64,000 nucleotides of DNA. It comes from Streptomyces humi (GTDB taxonomy: Bacteria; Actinomycetota; Actinomycetes; Streptomycetales; Streptomycetaceae). The stretch is taken from contig NZ_LBMU02000027.1 in the NCBI RefSeq assembly GCF_001005085.2, positions 124,001 through 188,000 of the forward strand, in the 5' to 3' direction. The notes under the pieces are model-generated. The model had not been told where the DNA came from and ran no database searches. It worked only from the letters and a program-made list of their open reading frames with translations. Position numbers and translations under genes: made by a program. Shown here piece by piece: positions 22,100-31,800 of this stretch. The stretch's first letter is position 1; each line of letters opens with the position of its first letter.

Positions 22100-22282
22100 A
22101 TGGGGACCAGTGTGCTCAGCCTGCGGATAGACAAAGAGCTGCTCGACCGGCTCCGGCACCACGCGGCCAAAAGGGGAATGAGCGTCCAGGACTACGTGGT
22201 CCGGACGCTCATTCGCGACGACTTCGACGAGCGGTTCTCGGCCGCCGTCGAGGAGACGGAGAGGTTCTACGGGGTCACCTGA
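22100..22282 (+). CDS. Small ribbon-helix-helix protein
   Basis: 60-residue protein with a ribbon-helix-helix fold (SVLSLRIDKELLDRLRHHA, then MSVQDYVVRTLIRDD), typical of small DNA-binding or antitoxin-like regulators. No toxin gene is adjacent. ATG 22100 is chosen as homolog-like start; an upstream in-frame extension to 22043 has no support. Its stop codon forms part of a palindrome shared with the convergent permease. Confidence 0.75.
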   Translation: MGTSVLSLRIDKELLDRLRHHAAKRGMSVQDYVVRTLIRDDFDERFSAAVEETERFYGVT

Positions 22283-22300
22283 CCCCCGGGGCTCAGGTGA
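22275..22300. terminator. Palindrome spanning two convergent stop codons
   Basis: TCACCTGA (22275-22282) and TCAGGTGA (22293-22300) are perfect 8-bp arms with a CG-rich 10-nt loop. The left arm ends with the TGA of the RHH gene, and the right arm begins with the stop of the purine permease. Confidence 0.55.
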
Positions 22301-23744
22301 GGCCGAGAGCCGGCATCAGGTAGTAGAAGGCGAAGACCGCCGAGACCACGTACATCGCGGCCGGGATCTCCCTGGCCCGGCCGGCGGCCAGCCGCAGCAC
22401 CACGAAGGTGATGAAGCCCATGCCGATGCCGTTCGTGATCGAGTAGGTGAACGGCATCATCACCATCGTCACGAAGGCCGGCATCGCGAGGGTGTAGTCC
22501 GACCAGTCGATCTCCTTGATCGAGCCGGCCAGGATCAGGAAGCCGACCGCGAGCAGCGCCGGTGTGGCGGCCTGGGACGGGACCATGGTGGCGACGGGCG
22601 TGAGGAACAGCGCCACGGCGAAGAGGCCGCCGGTGACGACGTTGGCGAAGCCGGTACGGGCGCCCTCGCCGACGCCGGCCGTCGACTCGACGAAGCAGGT
22701 GGTGGCCGAGGAGGAGCTGGCACCGCCGGCGGCGACCGCGACACCGTCGATGAACAGGACCTTGTTGATGCCCGGCATGTAGCCCTGGGCGTCGGTCAGC
22801 TTGGCCTCGTCGCTGATGCCCATGATCGTGCCCATGGCGTCGAAGAAGCAGGACAGCAGCACGGTGAAGACGAAGAGGATGCCGGTCAGCAGGCCGACCT
22901 TGTCGAAGCCGCCGAAGAGGCTGACCTTGCCGAGCAGGCCGAAGTCCGGGGTGGCGACCGGGTTGCCGGGCCAGGTCGGGACGGTCAGGCCCCAGGTGGT
23001 CACGTGCCCGACGGCGTTGATGACCAGCGCGAGCACGGTCATCGCGACGATCGAGATGAGGATCGCGCCGGAGACCTTGCGGACGATCAGCGCGAGGGTG
23101 AGCAGCGTGCCGAGGACGAAGATCAGGACCGGCCACCCGTTGAGGTGACCGTCGCCGCCGAGCTGGAGCGGGACGGTGGTCTGGGCGGCGTCCGGGATAC
23201 GGCTGACGAAGCCGGAGTCCACCAGGCCGATCAGCATGATGAACAGGCCGATACCGATCGAGATGGCCTTGCGCAGGCTGTACGGCACGGCGTTCATGAC
23301 CCGCTCGCGCAGCCCGCTGGCGACCAGCAGCATCACGACGATGCCGGCCAGTACGACCATGCCCATGGCGTCCGGCCAGGACATCCGGGGCGCCAGCTGG
23401 AGCGCCACGACCGAGTTCACCCCGAGGCCGGCGGCGAGCGCGATCGGGACGTTGCCGATGACACCCATGAGCAGCGTCGTGAAGGCGGCGGTGATCACGG
23501 TGGCGGTGACCAGCTGACCGTGGTCGAGCTGGTGGCCGTACATGTCCTTCGCGCTGCCGAGGATGATCGGGTTCAGCACGATGATGTAGGCCATCGCGAA
23601 GAACGTGGCGAAGCCGCCGCGCACCTCGCGGGCGAGGGTGCTGCCCCGCTCGGAGATCTTGAAGTAACGGTCGAGTGCGCCGTACGCGGGAGTCGCACCC
23701 GGCTGTTCGGGAGCGGGGGCCTGAGTGGAAGCCGGGGTCGACAT
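22293..23744 (-). CDS. NCS2/AzgA-type purine permease
   Basis: 483-residue proton-coupled nucleobase transporter with about 12-14 helices. The AzgA/PbuG group marks are FFAMAYIIVLNPIIL near the start, GIGLFIMLIGL, and a SSSSATTCFVESTAGVGEGARTG-like segment after the DGVAVAAGG loop. It likely imports guanine/hypoxanthine or adenine. AGGA lies 8 nt before ATG. Direct repeats of GTATGAACGTATG in the divergent 112-bp upstream region (23785-23805) may bind a regulator. Confidence 0.92.
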   Translation of the reverse strand: MSTPASTQAPAPEQPGATPAYGALDRYFKISERGSTLAREVRGGFATFFAMAYIIVLNPIILGSAKDMYGHQLDHGQLVTATVITAAFTTLLMGVIGNVPIALAAGLGVNSVVALQLAPRMSWPDAMGMVVLAGIVVMLLVASGLRERVMNAVPYSLRKAISIGIGLFIMLIGLVDSGFVSRIPDAAQTTVPLQLGGDGHLNGWPVLIFVLGTLLTLALIVRKVSGAILISIVAMTVLALVINAVGHVTTWGLTVPTWPGNPVATPDFGLLGKVSLFGGFDKVGLLTGILFVFTVLLSCFFDAMGTIMGISDEAKLTDAQGYMPGINKVLFIDGVAVAAGGASSSSATTCFVESTAGVGEGARTGFANVVTGGLFAVALFLTPVATMVPSQAATPALLAVGFLILAGSIKEIDWSDYTLAMPAFVTMVMMPFTYSITNGIGMGFITFVVLRLAAGRAREIPAAMYVVSAVFAFYYLMPALGLT

Positions 23745-23856
23745 TGGAGGTTCCTACGAGCAGAAGTGGCCAGAGACAAACGGTTTCAGTATGAACGTAT
23801 GATTACTAGATCGCTATCTCCGCGCGTAGATCCGCGAGGTGCGTAAGCTGAGCGTC

Positions 23857-24114
23857 ATGGCGAAGTGGACCCCCCGGCACGAGGCACCCGAGCCCCTTGA
23901 GGGCCCCGTCGTCCCGACGATCATCGGCGGCACGATCGTCTGGTTCGTCCTCTTCCTGGCCCAGCTCCCCTTCTACGGCTGGTACTCCGACCACGGCCAC
24001 ACCTGGTGGGTGTGGACCTGCCTGGCCGGCGCCGGGCTGGGCCTGATCGGCATCTGGTACGTGAAGAAGCGGGACGCGGCCATCAAGCGGGCCGAAGCGG
24101 CACGCTCCCTGTAG
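23857..24114 (+). CDS. DUF2530 membrane protein
   Basis: 85-residue protein with two hydrophobic helices (about residues 22-42 and 50-70) and a WYVKKRDAAIKR basic end, matching the actinobacterial DUF2530 family of unknown function. ATG 23857 follows TAAGCT (23844-23849) by 7 nt, fitting a leaderless transcript. Confidence 0.82.
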   Translation: MAKWTPRHEAPEPLEGPVVPTIIGGTIVWFVLFLAQLPFYGWYSDHGHTWWVWTCLAGAGLGLIGIWYVKKRDAAIKRAEAARSL

Positions 24115-24223
24115 GACCTCCGCGGCGCCGGCTACGACCTGGGCACGACTTCGCTCCTCCCCCGGTCGGATCTTTGGCGCACTCCGCATGTGAACGCGCA
24201 AAACCGCACGTACCGTCGAATGC

Positions 24224-26623
24224 ATGCAGCACATCGACGCGGGCGCGGAACTCGACCCCGTGCATCCGGTCCCCCTCCCGGCGCCGGCCAGGACCGGCGG
24301 CCTGACGTCCGCCGACGTCGCGCAGCGCGTCGCACGCGGCGAGGTGAACGACGTACCGCTGCGCAGCAGCCGCTCGCTCGGCGAGATCGTGCGGGCGAAC
24401 GTGTTCACCCGGTTCAACGCGATCATCGGCGTGCTGTGGCTGGTCATGCTGTTCGTGGCACCGATCCAGGACAGCCTGTTCGGCTTCGTGATCCTCGCCA
24501 ACACCGGGATCGGCATCGTGCAGGAGTGGCGGGCGAAGCAGACCCTGGACTCGCTCGCGGTGATCGGCGAGGCGCGGCCGACCGTGCGCCGGGACGGGGT
24601 CGCCGTCGAAGTGGGCACCGGCGAGATCGTGCTGGACGACCTGATCGAGATCGGGCCCGGAGACAAGATCGTCGTGGACGGGGTGTGCGCCGAGACCGAC
24701 GGGCTGGAGATCGACGAGTCGCTGCTCACCGGCGAGGCCGACCCGGTCGTCAAACACCCCGGCGACCCGGTGATGTCGGGTTCCTTCGTGGTGGCGGGCG
24801 GTGGCGCCTTCACGGCGACGAAGGTCGGCCGGGAGGCCTACGCGGCCCAGCTCGCCGAGGAGGCCTCCCGCTTCACCCTGGTCCACTCCGAACTGCGCAC
24901 CGGCATCTCGACGATCCTCAAGTACGTGACCTGGATGATGGTCCCGGCCGCGATCGGCCTGGTCGTCACCCAGCTGGTGGTGAAGAACAACGGTTTCAAG
25001 GACGCCGTCGCCCGCACGGTCGGCGGCATCGTCCCGATGGTCCCCGAGGGGCTCGTGCTCCTGACCTCCGTCGCCTTCGCGATCGGCGTGATCCGGCTGG
25101 GCCGGCAGCAGTGCCTGGTCCAGGAACTCCCCGCGATCGAGGGCCTGGCCCGCATCGACACCGTCTGCCTCGACAAGACCGGCACCCTCACCGAGGGCGG
25201 CATGGACGTCACCGAGCTGCGGGCGCTGAACGGAGCCGACGAGACGTACGTCCGTACCGTGCTGGGCTCGCTCGGCGAGTCCGACCCGCGCCCCAACGCC
25301 TCCCTCCAGGCGATCATCGACGCCTACCCCGACAGCGAGGACTGGCGGTGCGTGGAGTCGCTGCCGTTCTCCTCCGCCCGCAAGTACAGCGGCGCGACCT
25401 TCAGCGAGGGCGACGGGGAGACCAGCACCTGGCTGCTGGGGGCACCGGACGTGCTGCTCGGCGCCGACGACCCGGCACTGGCCGAGACCGTACGCCTCAA
25501 CGAGGAGGGGCTGCGGGTGCTGCTGCTGGCCCGCGCCACCCGGGACCTCGACCACGCGCGGGTGGCCGACGGCGCCCGCCCCACCGCCCTGGTGGTTCTG
25601 GAACAGCGGCTGCGCCCGGACGCGGGCGACACCCTCCGCTACTTCGCCGACCAGGACGTCCGGGCGAAGGTCATCTCCGGCGACAACGCGGTCTCGGTCG
25701 GCGCCGTGGCCGCGAAGCTCGGCCTGAGCGGTACGACGGTGGACGCGCGCCGGCTGCCCGCCGAGCCCGGCGCGATGGCCGAGGCGCTGGACGAGGGCAC
25801 GGTGTTCGGGCGGGTCACCCCGCAGCAGAAGCGGGACATGGTGGGGGCGCTCCAGTCACGCGGGCACACGGTCGCGATGACCGGCGACGGCGTGAACGAC
25901 GTGCTCGCCCTCAAGGACGCCGACATCGGCGTCGCGATGGGCTCGGGATCCGAGGCGACCCGCGCGGTCGCCCAGATCGTCCTGCTGGACAACAGCTTCG
26001 CCACGCTGCCCTCGGTGGTGGCCGAGGGGCGCCGGGTGATCGGCAACATCACCCGGGTGGCGACCCTCTTCCTGGTCAAGACGGTCTACTCGGTGCTGCT
26101 CGCGGTGCTGGTGGTGTGCTGGCAGGTCGAGTACCCCTTCCTGCCCAGGCACCTGACCCTGCTGTCCACCCTGACCATCGGCATCCCGGCCTTCTTCCTG
26201 GCCCTGGCCCCCAACAAGGAGCGGGCCAGACCGCACTTCGTCCGCCGGGTGATGCGCTACTCGATCCCGGGCGGGGTGGTGGCGGGGGTCGCGACCTTCG
26301 TGACGTACCTGGTCGCCCGGCACCACTACACCGGCACCGGCTCGCTGGACGCGGAGACCAGCGCCGCGACCCTGACCCTGTTCCTGGTCTCGATGTGGAT
26401 CCTGGCGATCATCGCCCGCCCCTACACCTGGTGGCGGATCTGCCTGGTCGCGTCGATGGGCGTGGCCTTCGTCCTCGTGCTGGCCGTGCCCGCGCTACAG
26501 AGCTTCTTCGCGCTGAAGCTGGTGGGGGTGGCGATGCCGTGGACCGCCGTCGGCGTGGCCGTGGTGGCGTCGGTGGTGCTGGAGTTCCTGTGGAAGTGGG
26601 TGGAGCGGAAGTATCCGGTGTGA
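24224..26623 (+). CDS. ctpE: CtpE-like P-type cation ATPase
   Basis: 799-residue P2-type ATPase similar in length and organisation to mycobacterial CtpE, a calcium transporter. Visible parts are the actuator LLTGEAD (168-173), PEGL in transmembrane helix 4 (274-277), the phosphorylated Asp317 in DKTGTLT, and the hinge GDGVNDVLALKDADIGVAMG. No N-terminal heavy-metal domain is present. ATG 24224 lies 7 nt after TACCGT, fitting leaderless initiation. Ion specificity is inferred from resemblance only. Confidence 0.87.
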   Translation: MQHIDAGAELDPVHPVPLPAPARTGGLTSADVAQRVARGEVNDVPLRSSRSLGEIVRANVFTRFNAIIGVLWLVMLFVAPIQDSLFGFVILANTGIGIVQEWRAKQTLDSLAVIGEARPTVRRDGVAVEVGTGEIVLDDLIEIGPGDKIVVDGVCAETDGLEIDESLLTGEADPVVKHPGDPVMSGSFVVAGGGAFTATKVGREAYAAQLAEEASRFTLVHSELRTGISTILKYVTWMMVPAAIGLVVTQLVVKNNGFKDAVARTVGGIVPMVPEGLVLLTSVAFAIGVIRLGRQQCLVQELPAIEGLARIDTVCLDKTGTLTEGGMDVTELRALNGADETYVRTVLGSLGESDPRPNASLQAIIDAYPDSEDWRCVESLPFSSARKYSGATFSEGDGETSTWLLGAPDVLLGADDPALAETVRLNEEGLRVLLLARATRDLDHARVADGARPTALVVLEQRLRPDAGDTLRYFADQDVRAKVISGDNAVSVGAVAAKLGLSGTTVDARRLPAEPGAMAEALDEGTVFGRVTPQQKRDMVGALQSRGHTVAMTGDGVNDVLALKDADIGVAMGSGSEATRAVAQIVLLDNSFATLPSVVAEGRRVIGNITRVATLFLVKTVYSVLLAVLVVCWQVEYPFLPRHLTLLSTLTIGIPAFFLALAPNKERARPHFVRRVMRYSIPGGVVAGVATFVTYLVARHHYTGTGSLDAETSAATLTLFLVSMWILAIIARPYTWWRICLVASMGVAFVLVLAVPALQSFFALKLVGVAMPWTAVGVAVVASVVLEFLWKWVERKYPV

Positions 26624-26625
26624 CG

Positions 26626-26700
26626 CGGCGGGGGGAACCGCGCGGGCCCGGTGGGGGCTGGTCGCGCGGTTCCCCGCGTCCCTTACGGGGCGCTGCGCCT
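26626..26700. repeat. Dispersed inverted-repeat element, hairpin copy
   Basis: GGGGGAACCGCGCG and CGCGCGGTTCCCCGC form an almost perfect long hairpin, followed by CCCTTACGGGGCG. It starts 3 bp after the ATPase stop and ends before the convergent secreted-protein gene, a good position for a bidirectional terminator. Confidence 0.75.
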
Positions 26701-26710
26701 ATGGGCGCTG

Positions 26711-27493
26711 CTACTGCACGTCGACGTAGTCGCCGGTGGCGTTGGCCGCTCCGGACGTCGTGGTGGCGGCGAAGGAGTAGCGGTAGTAGCCGTCGACCGT
26801 CGCCGTGGTCGTCGTCTTCAGGGCGCCCGTGGAGGACGACTTGATGGTCTTCAGCGTGGTGTAGGTGCCGGCGCTCTTCTTGCGGAACTGGAGCTTCACC
26901 GACTGGCTGCCGAAGGCGCCGTACTTGTGGGTGTCCCAGTTGGCGCGGGTCAGGGAACCGGTGACCGTGACGGTCTTGCCCTTCTTGACCGGCTCGGGGG
27001 TGGCGTTGACGGTGAGCTTCGTGGCGCGCAGGACCTTGGTGGTGCCCAGGCCGCCCACCCACTTCGAACCGCCCTCACCGACGGCGACGGCGCCGACGTT
27101 CCAGGATCCGGCCTCGGAGTTGGTCAGGTCCCAATCACCGTTGACCGTGAAGACCAGGGATGCCTTGCAGTTCAGGACGGTGCTGGAGGCGGCGGTGCAG
27201 GTGCCCGGGTCGTCGGAGACGAACAGGTCGCTCGGCTTGGTCACCGAGGTGCCGCGGTAGATGGCCGGACCGGTGGCGAAGTCGCTCGCCTTCAGGGTCG
27301 ACGGGTGGGTCACGGTGTAGGTGACCGAGAAGGACGCCTTGGTCGTACCGACGACCATGCTGCTGCCCTTGTTGACCTTCACGTTGGAGAAGGTGACGTT
27401 CGGCGCGGTGCCGGCGGCGTGGGCGGCCGGGGCGACGAACGCGGAGATGGCCAGGGCGCCGGAGACGGCGGCCACAGTGGCACGAATACGCAT
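26711..27493 (-). CDS. Secreted DUF5707-like protein, copy A
   Basis: 260-residue exported protein. The signal peptide ends about residue 27 (AHA/AG). It has an N-terminal beta-rich domain (VTFSNVKVNKGSSMVVG) with one Cys pair, then a domain starting KLTVNATPEPVKKGKTVTVTG with a YRYSF ending, similar to bacterial Ig-like or calcium-binding beta sandwiches. I assign it to the Streptomyces DUF5707 family with moderate certainty. ATG 27493 is chosen since the conserved promoter motif lies at 27560-27593. Copy B lies just upstream. Confidence 0.78.
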   Translation of the reverse strand: MRIRATVAAVSGALAISAFVAPAAHAAGTAPNVTFSNVKVNKGSSMVVGTTKASFSVTYTVTHPSTLKASDFATGPAIYRGTSVTKPSDLFVSDDPGTCTAASSTVLNCKASLVFTVNGDWDLTNSEAGSWNVGAVAVGEGGSKWVGGLGTTKVLRATKLTVNATPEPVKKGKTVTVTGSLTRANWDTHKYGAFGSQSVKLQFRKKSAGTYTTLKTIKSSSTGALKTTTTATVDGYYRYSFAATTTSGAANATGDYVDVQ

Positions 27494-27541
27494 GGATTCC
27501 CCAGGTGGAGAACAGTGGGCGTGAGGCCCAAGTGATCTAGG

Positions 27542-27593
27542 GAGTCTGTTGACTCGGATGATCAGATCCATGAGCAGGGAGACTGGTTGTACG
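27542..27593 (-). promoter_or_regulatory. Shared promoter architecture, copy A
   Basis: Read on the minus strand: CGTACAACC (27593-27585), 15 nt, GGATCTGATC (27569-27560), then the dyad GAGTCAACAGACTC (27555-27542). The same elements with identical 15-nt spacing precede copy B. The form suggests an ECF-type sigma promoter followed by an early-transcribed palindrome. Confidence 0.6.
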
Positions 27594-27596
27594 GGT

Positions 27597-27646
27597 GAGA
27601 CGTAATCCGGTCAGATTTTGATTCTTTTGCGACCGGATTACGTCTC
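27597..27646. terminator. 16-bp perfect stem hairpin
   Basis: GAGACGTAATCCGGTC and GACCGGATTACGTCTC are perfect 16-bp arms with an AT-rich 18-nt loop. It starts 30 bp after the copy B stop and ends just 4 bp before the -35-like motif of copy A. It is probably a terminator insulating A from B; no T-run follows. Confidence 0.65.
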
Positions 27647-27675
27647 CTTGGGACTGCCGCTGCCCGCGGGAGCCG

Positions 27676-28611
27676 CTACTTCACGTCGACGTAGTCACCC
27701 GTGGCGTTGACCGCCGGGGTCGTGGACGTGCCGACGAAGGAGAAGCGGTAGTAGCCGTCCACCGTCGCCTTGGTGGTGGTCTTCAGCGTGCCGGTCGAGG
27801 ACGACTTGATGCCCTTGACGTTGGTGTAGGTGCTGGAGTTCTTCTTGCGGAACTGAAGCCGCACCGACTGGTTGGCGTAGCCGTGGTACTTGCCGTCGTC
27901 CCAGTTGGCCCGGGAGAGCTTGCCGGTGACCGTGATGGTCTTGCCCTTCTTCACCGGCTCCGGGGCGGCGTTGACCGTCAGCTTGGACAGGCGCTGGAGC
28001 TTGGTGGTGGCCAGGGCGTCCTGGTCGACATAGCCGATCTTGGTCCAGTCGACGTCCTCGGCGAGCGGGTCCTGGCCGTTGAGGGCGATGGCGTAGCCGA
28101 TCGCCTTCCAGCTGGTGGCGTCCGCGTTCGAGAGGTCCTCGTTCGCGTAGACGTCGATGGTGCCCTTGCAGCTGGCGGTGGTCGCCGAGGTGTCCGTGCA
28201 GGACGGCCAGTCGTCACCGGCGAGGATGTTGACCGGGTTGCTGTAGGAGCCGCGGTAGATCTCGACGTCCATCAGGAAGTCGTCCGCGTGGATGTCGACG
28301 TCGGCGGCGTGCGTCACGGTGTAGGTGACCGGCGCCTTCACGTGGGTGGTGGTGCCCGCGACGATCGGCTTGCCCTTGTTGACCTTCACGTTGGAGAAGG
28401 ACAGGTCCAGGGTGTACGGCTCACCGGTGTCGTCGGCGGTCGACGCGGTGTACGCAGCCCGGCCGGAGGCGGCCTGCTGGGCCGCGGCCGCGACCTTCGC
28501 CAGGTCGGCGGGGCTGTAGGAAGAACCGCCGGAGGCCTGCGCGGCCGGCACGGCGAGAGCGGAGAGGGCCAGGGCGCCGGAGACGGCGGCCACAGTGGCA
28601 CGTATGCGCAT
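27676..28611 (-). CDS. Secreted DUF5707-like protein, copy B
   Basis: 311-residue paralog of the downstream gene. The signal peptide (first 15 residues identical to copy A) ends near residue 27. An extra Ala-rich, helical insertion of about 40 residues precedes the first beta domain (LSFSNVKVNKGKPIVAG), which again holds a Cys pair. The C-terminal domain (KLTVNAAPEPVKKGKTITV) is highly similar to copy A and ends ATGDYVDVK. A tandem duplication followed by divergence of the N-terminal half is the likely origin. Confidence 0.78.
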   Translation of the reverse strand: MRIRATVAAVSGALALSALAVPAAQASGGSSYSPADLAKVAAAAQQAASGRAAYTASTADDTGEPYTLDLSFSNVKVNKGKPIVAGTTTHVKAPVTYTVTHAADVDIHADDFLMDVEIYRGSYSNPVNILAGDDWPSCTDTSATTASCKGTIDVYANEDLSNADATSWKAIGYAIALNGQDPLAEDVDWTKIGYVDQDALATTKLQRLSKLTVNAAPEPVKKGKTITVTGKLSRANWDDGKYHGYANQSVRLQFRKKNSSTYTNVKGIKSSSTGTLKTTTKATVDGYYRFSFVGTSTTPAVNATGDYVDVK

Positions 28612-28638
28612 GCGTTCCCCTGCATGTAAGTGATCGGG

Positions 28639-28690
28639 GAGTCAGTCGACTCGCCCGATCAGATCCGCCAGGGGCGACAAAGGTTGTACG
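28639..28690 (-). promoter_or_regulatory. Shared promoter architecture, copy B
   Basis: CGTACAACC (28690-28682), 15 nt, GGATCTGATC (28666-28657), then GAGTCGACTGACTC (28652-28639) on the minus strand, 27 bp or more ahead of the start codon. Conservation with copy A across an otherwise diverged leader argues for function. Confidence 0.6.
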
Positions 28691-28732
28691 GAATTTGAAA
28701 GTTGAGGACAACCTGTGAAACGGGTGGTGCCC

Positions 28733-28803
28733 GTCCGGATCGGGGATTGCTCGTCCGGATCGGGGATGCCGGTCCGGATCGGGGATGCCGGTCCGGATCG
28801 GGG
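28733..28803. repeat. 19-20 bp tandem repeat, four units
   Basis: GTCCGGATCGGGGATGCCG-type units begin at 28733, 28753, 28772 and 28791, just downstream of the sacsin/Hsp90-like gene. No gene is seen between 28691 and 28821. Confidence 0.85.
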
Positions 28804-28821
28804 GCGCTCCGCCGCCCCGGC

Positions 28822-31800
28822 TCAGTCGAACCAGCGGTCCCGGGCCAGCTCCTCCGTTCGGGACGGGTCCTCCAGAAGGGCCGCGACCTCGAAGCGGCGT
28901 GGCCACTGGCCCGCCGCCCAGGCGAGGCCGGCCGCGACGCCCTCCAGGGTCGCCGCGTGCAGGACGCCGTCCCCGGTGAGGCGCCAGTCGATCTCGACGC
29001 CGTCGACCACCAGTTCCTCGTGCTCGACGTAGGTCTCGGGAGTACGCGGGCCGAGCAGGACGCGGACGGACTCGGGGACCTCGTGTTCCGTGCCCTGCGA
29101 GTCGACCGAGCCCGTCACCGACTCGCTCAGCCGCCGTACCTGGAACAGCTCCGCCAACTCCGCCGCGCGCGCGGGACGTACCGGCAGCAGCGGCACGCCG
29201 TCCGTGAACGGGAGCAGGTCCGGGGAGTCGACGACCACCGCGTCCGCCGCGTCCACCACCTCCACCCGGCCGTCGATCACCGCGCGCAACTCGTCGGGCA
29301 GGGTCACCTGTTCGGGATCCAGGTCCGCCAGCGCACCGTACAGGGCGTGCAGTTGGCCGGGGGTCACCCGACGGTCGGGGTCCGCCAGGCGGTCCAGGAG
29401 TTCGGCGGCACCGCCGGGCTCGTCCAGGAGCGCGGCCACCGACGTCCGTACGCCCAGCGCCCGCAGCACCTGCTCGTCCTCGAAGCCGGTGGCGTCCGCC
29501 TCCTCGTAGAGACCGCGCAGCAGCGGGTCGCCGCCGGCCGCCAGCAGTCCGGCGGGGCGGCGGCCGTCCAGCACCGGCTGGCCGCGCAGCCACCAGGCCG
29601 TGTACGGCCGTACGACCTCGTGGGTGCCGTCCGGCAGCAGGACGCGGACCGGCTGGGTGAGGGCGTCACGCAGGGGCGGCCGGGCGAGCAGCGCGAGGGC
29701 CTCCGGCCAGTGGTCCTCGTCGACGAGGTCCAGGTCGCGGACGGCGATCAGCTCGGTGGCCACCGGCGGCACCGGGGTGTCGGGGAAGCGGTCGAGGACG
29801 TCCTCGCTCCAGACGTCGACGGCGTCCAGCAGACCCGCGTCGTCGGGCTCGGCGAAGTCGCCCTCCCGTGGCTCCAGTTCGTCCGGGTCCAGGACCACGT
29901 CGGTGGCGCGGACGAGTGCGAAGTTGGCGAGGACCCCGCAGGCGGTCAGCGGCTGTTCGCCCCACTTCTCGGCCAGTTCGGCGTCCACGGCGGCCAGTTC
30001 GCCCTCGCGGATGATCCGCGCGAACGGGCTGCCGGGCAGCACCAGTTCACCTGCCGGGGCCGGCTCGCCGTCCTCGTCGGGCAGGGCGAGCGCGCCCAGC
30101 CAGGGCTCGTCGCCGGGTTCCAGACCGGCGTCCCGCACCAGCGCCAGCACCGTGTCCGCCAACTCCTCGGCGTCCAGGGCGTCCTCCTCCCACAGCGCGC
30201 CGCCCTCGTCGTCGAGGGAGGCGGCGACCGCGGCCCGCACCTGCGGGGTGGTGAGCACCGCGCGCGGCGACGCGGGCAGCGCGCCGAGCTTCTCCAGCAG
30301 CGGGTGGACGGCGTCCTGGTGGGCGACCTTGAGGCCGAGCCGGGCGAGCACCTCGGGGTCGATGGCGGTCGCGTCGGGAGTGGGCAGCAGCACCTGACGG
30401 GGGCCGATCGTCGTCCGCCCTCCGCCAGAGCCAAAAGCCTGGGAGGTACCCCCGGCCAACGGCACGGGCAGGCCGGACAGCCGCTCCGGGTCGACGCCCG
30501 CGAGGCTGTCGTAGAGCCGCCACCACCAGTCCGGGTCCTTCTCCAGGCCGGCCAGCCGGTCGACGGCGTCGGCGAGCGGGAGCCGGGCCACGGACAACGT
30601 GCGCAGTTCCACGCGGCGTTCCAGGCCGGCGGGCAGAAGGGTGGGCAGCACCTCGGCGAGGACGCGGACGGTCTCCGCACCCGCCCCCTCCACGATCTCG
30701 GCGTCCCGCGGCCGCAGCGCCTCGGGCAGGTCGCCGTCCTCGCCGTCCTCGCCGCACTTGACGGCGGGCGGCAGGAAGGCGGTGCGCGGCAGCCGGTCCA
30801 GGATCGCCTGGCGCAGCGCGCCGTCCAGCTCGCCCTTGCCGAGCGGGCCGGGGACGAGGTGGATGATTCCCTCGCCCACCGGCCGCCAGCCGGCGAGGAG
30901 TTCGGCGTACGCGTCGGCCGCGCGCCGCACCAGGAAGTCGGTGAGCGGGCCGGGGGCGGTGTGCCGGCGGGTGGTGTCGAGCGGGAAGGACGCGATGAGC
31001 AGGGCGGGCACGCCGAGCGGCTCGTCACTGGGGGTGGGCGCGTGCACGACGGCGGCGGTGCGCGGCCGGTCCGGGGCGCCCTGCCCGTCCGTGGGTACGG
31101 CCCAGGTCAGTGACCAGTGCGGCCGCAGCCGCTCCTCGACCGGCCGGTCGGCGAGCAGGTCGGGGGTGAGCGTGCCGTGCGCGGAGACGGTACGCCAGCG
31201 GGTCGTGCCGTGCCGCGAGTCGGACACGACCGTGTGGGCGCCGTCGGTGTCGCGGCGCAGGGTGCGGGACGGCTGGTCGCCGTTCTCGATCACGACCTCC
31301 GCCAGCCCCGGCAGGGCGAGCAGCAGGGCGTCGTCGACGGCGTCGAGGAGGCGCTCGGCGAGATCGGTGGCCGCGGTGTCCCGCAGCGGCAGGATCACGA
31401 CCGTGTCGTACGGGTCCGGGGCGGTGCCCTCGGCGGCGAACGGGAGCCGGAGCAGCGGGACATGGCCGTCGCGGCGGCGGATCTCGTCGCCGAGTCCGGA
31501 GGTCTGGGCGGCGGTCTCCTCGGCCAGTTCCCGGGCCTCGGCGAGGGACCAGCGGACCCCGCCGTGCCGGCCGACGACCGCGGGCTCGTCCGTGACCGCG
31601 AGCACGGCGGCGAAGCCGACGCCGAACCGGCCGACGGCCCCCTCGGTCTCCTCCCGCTTCGCGGAGGCGCGCAGGGTGGAGAGGGACTCGGCGCCGGCCG
31701 CGTCCAGCGGGGCGCCGGTGTTGGCGGCGAACAGGACGCCGTCGCGGAGGGTGAGCCGGAAGCGGCCGGGGACGCCGGCGCGGGCCGCCGCGTCGGCCGC

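Noticed and set aside
22100..22282. Toxin-antitoxin pair
   Set aside because: The ribbon-helix-helix protein is antitoxin-like in size, but no toxin-like gene is adjacent on the same strand.
24190..26844. Second long plus-strand frame over the P-type ATPase
   Set aside because: Frame-shifted shadow of the ATPase with Arg/Gly/Pro bias; P-type motifs are in the other frame.
28702..31113. Very long open frame on the plus strand opposite the sacsin-like gene
   Set aside because: It is the antisense shadow created by high GC at third positions; its composition is Gly/Arg/Val/Ala without any recognisable domain, while the minus strand has GHKL motifs and a ribosome site.
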